A stretch of 64,000 nt of DNA from the NCBI RefSeq assembly GCF_009807035.1, contig NZ_WUBI01000006.1, forward strand, positions 156,012 through 220,011, read 5' to 3'. Below the pieces are notes generated by a model. That model made no database searches, had not been told where the DNA came from, and saw only the letters and a list, made by a program, of their open reading frames with translations. The translations under genes and the position numbers were made by a program. The stretch comes from Paenibacillus dendrobii (lineage in GTDB: Bacteria > Bacillota > Bacilli > Paenibacillales > Paenibacillaceae). Below, in pieces: positions 63,181 to 64,000 of the stretch (the first letter of the stretch is position 1; every line of letters starts with the position of its first letter).

Positions 63181-64000
63181 ATGATAATACGCTTTTTGGG
63201 GACGGCGGCTTTTGAAGGCATTCCGTCGCTGTTTTGCCGGTGCGAGTTATGCGCCAAAGCGAAGGCGGCCGGCGGAAAGGAGATTCGATCCCGTACATCG
63301 GTCATGCTGGACGATGATCTGAAGATTGATTTCCCGCCGGATACCTTTATGCATATGGTGAGGGACGGGCTGGATCTGGAACGAATCCAGGACCTGGTCT
63401 TCACCCATTCGCATTCGGATCATCTATACGCAGAGGATTTGGCTGCCAGGCTTCCGGGTTACGCGCAGTCCCTGGCTCATCCAATCCAGGTCTATGCGAA
63501 TGATGCCGTTTTGGTCCGGATCAAGCAGACGCTTGATTTCAACGGAGGGCTTCAGGGGAAATTTGTGCTAAGCCGGGTGAAGGCTTTTGAACGGCTGGAG
63601 CTGCAGACGGCGGTCGTTGTACCGCTTCCGGCGAGCCATGATCCGATCGAGACCTGTCTTTTGTATTACATTGAAAAGGGCGGCAAGGCCATTTTGTATG
63701 GTCATGACAGCGGCTGGTTTCCAGACGAAACCTGGGCTTGGTTGCAGGACAAAAAACTGGATCTGGCCGTACTTGAATGCACGATGGGACGATCGGATTA
63801 CCGTCAGAGCCATATGAATATCGAAGCAGTGCTTGAAACGAAGCAGCGATTCGACGAATACGGCATGCTGAATCCGGGCGCCGGCATCGTCGTTACCCAT
63901 TTCTCTCATAACGCACAGCTGTCCCACACGGATTTGACGGAGATCTTCGAGCCGCATGGAATCCGGGTGGCATATGACGGCATGAATCTCGAACTTCCAT
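63181..64000 (+). CDS. Metallo-beta-lactamase-fold hydrolase (3' end beyond window)
   Basis: A partial gene; 273 codons are in the window. It starts MIIRFLGTAAFEG, then a Cys pair segment LFCRCELCAKAKAAGG as in PhnP-like MBL enzymes that bind an extra zinc. The zinc-binding HSHSDH is near residues 76-81, later ligands HDSG and VVTHFSHNAQ. Members of this branch hydrolyse cyclic phosphodiesters or similar esters. The start ATG has gaggga upstream; two nearer ATGs at 63173 and 63176 run into a stop. Follows the alpha-galactosidase by 27 bases, so it may share the operon. Confidence 0.85.
   Translation, partial: MIIRFLGTAAFEGIPSLFCRCELCAKAKAAGGKEIRSRTSVMLDDDLKIDFPPDTFMHMVRDGLDLERIQDLVFTHSHSDHLYAEDLAARLPGYAQSLAHPIQVYANDAVLVRIKQTLDFNGGLQGKFVLSRVKAFERLELQTAVVVPLPASHDPIETCLLYYIEKGGKAILYGHDSGWFPDETWAWLQDKKLDLAVLECTMGRSDYRQSHMNIEAVLETKQRFDEYGMLNPGAGIVVTHFSHNAQLSHTDLTEIFEPHGIRVAYDGMNLELP

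Overview
The window looks like chromosomal DNA of a Gram-positive Firmicute, most likely a Paenibacillus or close relative. The signs are S-layer homology (SLH) anchors on giant secreted proteins, LplB/LplC-type sugar transporters without their own ATPase, YesM/YesN-type two-component systems, AraC-type sensor-regulators, AGGAGG-like ribosome binding sites and rho-independent terminators after most units. No rRNA, tRNA, CRISPR array or transposase was seen. The taxonomic call is inference from gene content.

Layout. (1) 0.1-8.9 kb: a GNAT-like protein, then a carbohydrate locus: membrane AraC-type regulator (minus strand) divergent from two permeases, a lipoprotein binding protein, a sugar isomerase-like TIM barrel and an MFS exporter. 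A 32-33 bp tandem repeat lies between regulator and operon. (2) 9.2-15.4 kb: one 2032-residue SLH surface protein joining a phosphodiester-glycosidase domain to a metallophosphatase. (3) 15.6-22.1 kb: IDEAL-like protein, DEAD-box helicase, methyltransferase, a small exported protein, a two-cNMP-domain/PrsW-type protease fusion and a CYTH protein. (4) 22.1-25.4 kb: an AT-rich island with an FN3 secreted protein whose only well-placed start codon is ATA. It lies between a wrecked copy and an intact copy of a cobalamin riboswitch. (5) 25.4-35.4 kb: the main find, a B12-riboswitch-controlled unit encoding a 1741-residue S-layer-anchored transcobalamin-like protein (two alpha/alpha toroids, two DUF4430 domains), a membrane-anchored DUF4430 protein, EcfT, a fused double EcfA ATPase and an S component. 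(6) 35.4-44.7 kb: GH46 chitosanase, Tet(X)-like flavin monooxygenase, EamA transporter, a molybdate regulator with modA-modB, and a YdbS/YdbT PH-domain pair. (7) 44.8-54.5 kb: GH2 glycosidase, small genes, a SARP-like response regulator, a 7TM double-kinase hybrid, and a LysR/MFS divergent pair. (8) 54.7-63.2 kb: a YesM/YesN two-component system, sugar ABC transporter and GH36 alpha-galactosidase, followed by a metallo-beta-lactamase-fold gene cut by the window end.

How the parts work together. The B12 unit reads as a relay. Cobalamin would be captured outside the wall by a protein built from the same two fold types as animal intrinsic factor and transcobalamin. It would pass to a membrane-tethered DUF4430 domain on a long flexible stalk and then enter through an ECF transporter. 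The whole unit would be shut off by the riboswitch when B12 is plentiful. The two sugar loci each pair a sensor-regulator with an ATPase-less importer and a catabolic enzyme, so they probably borrow a shared MsmX-type ATPase encoded elsewhere. All functions come from motif reading; none was tested by a database search.
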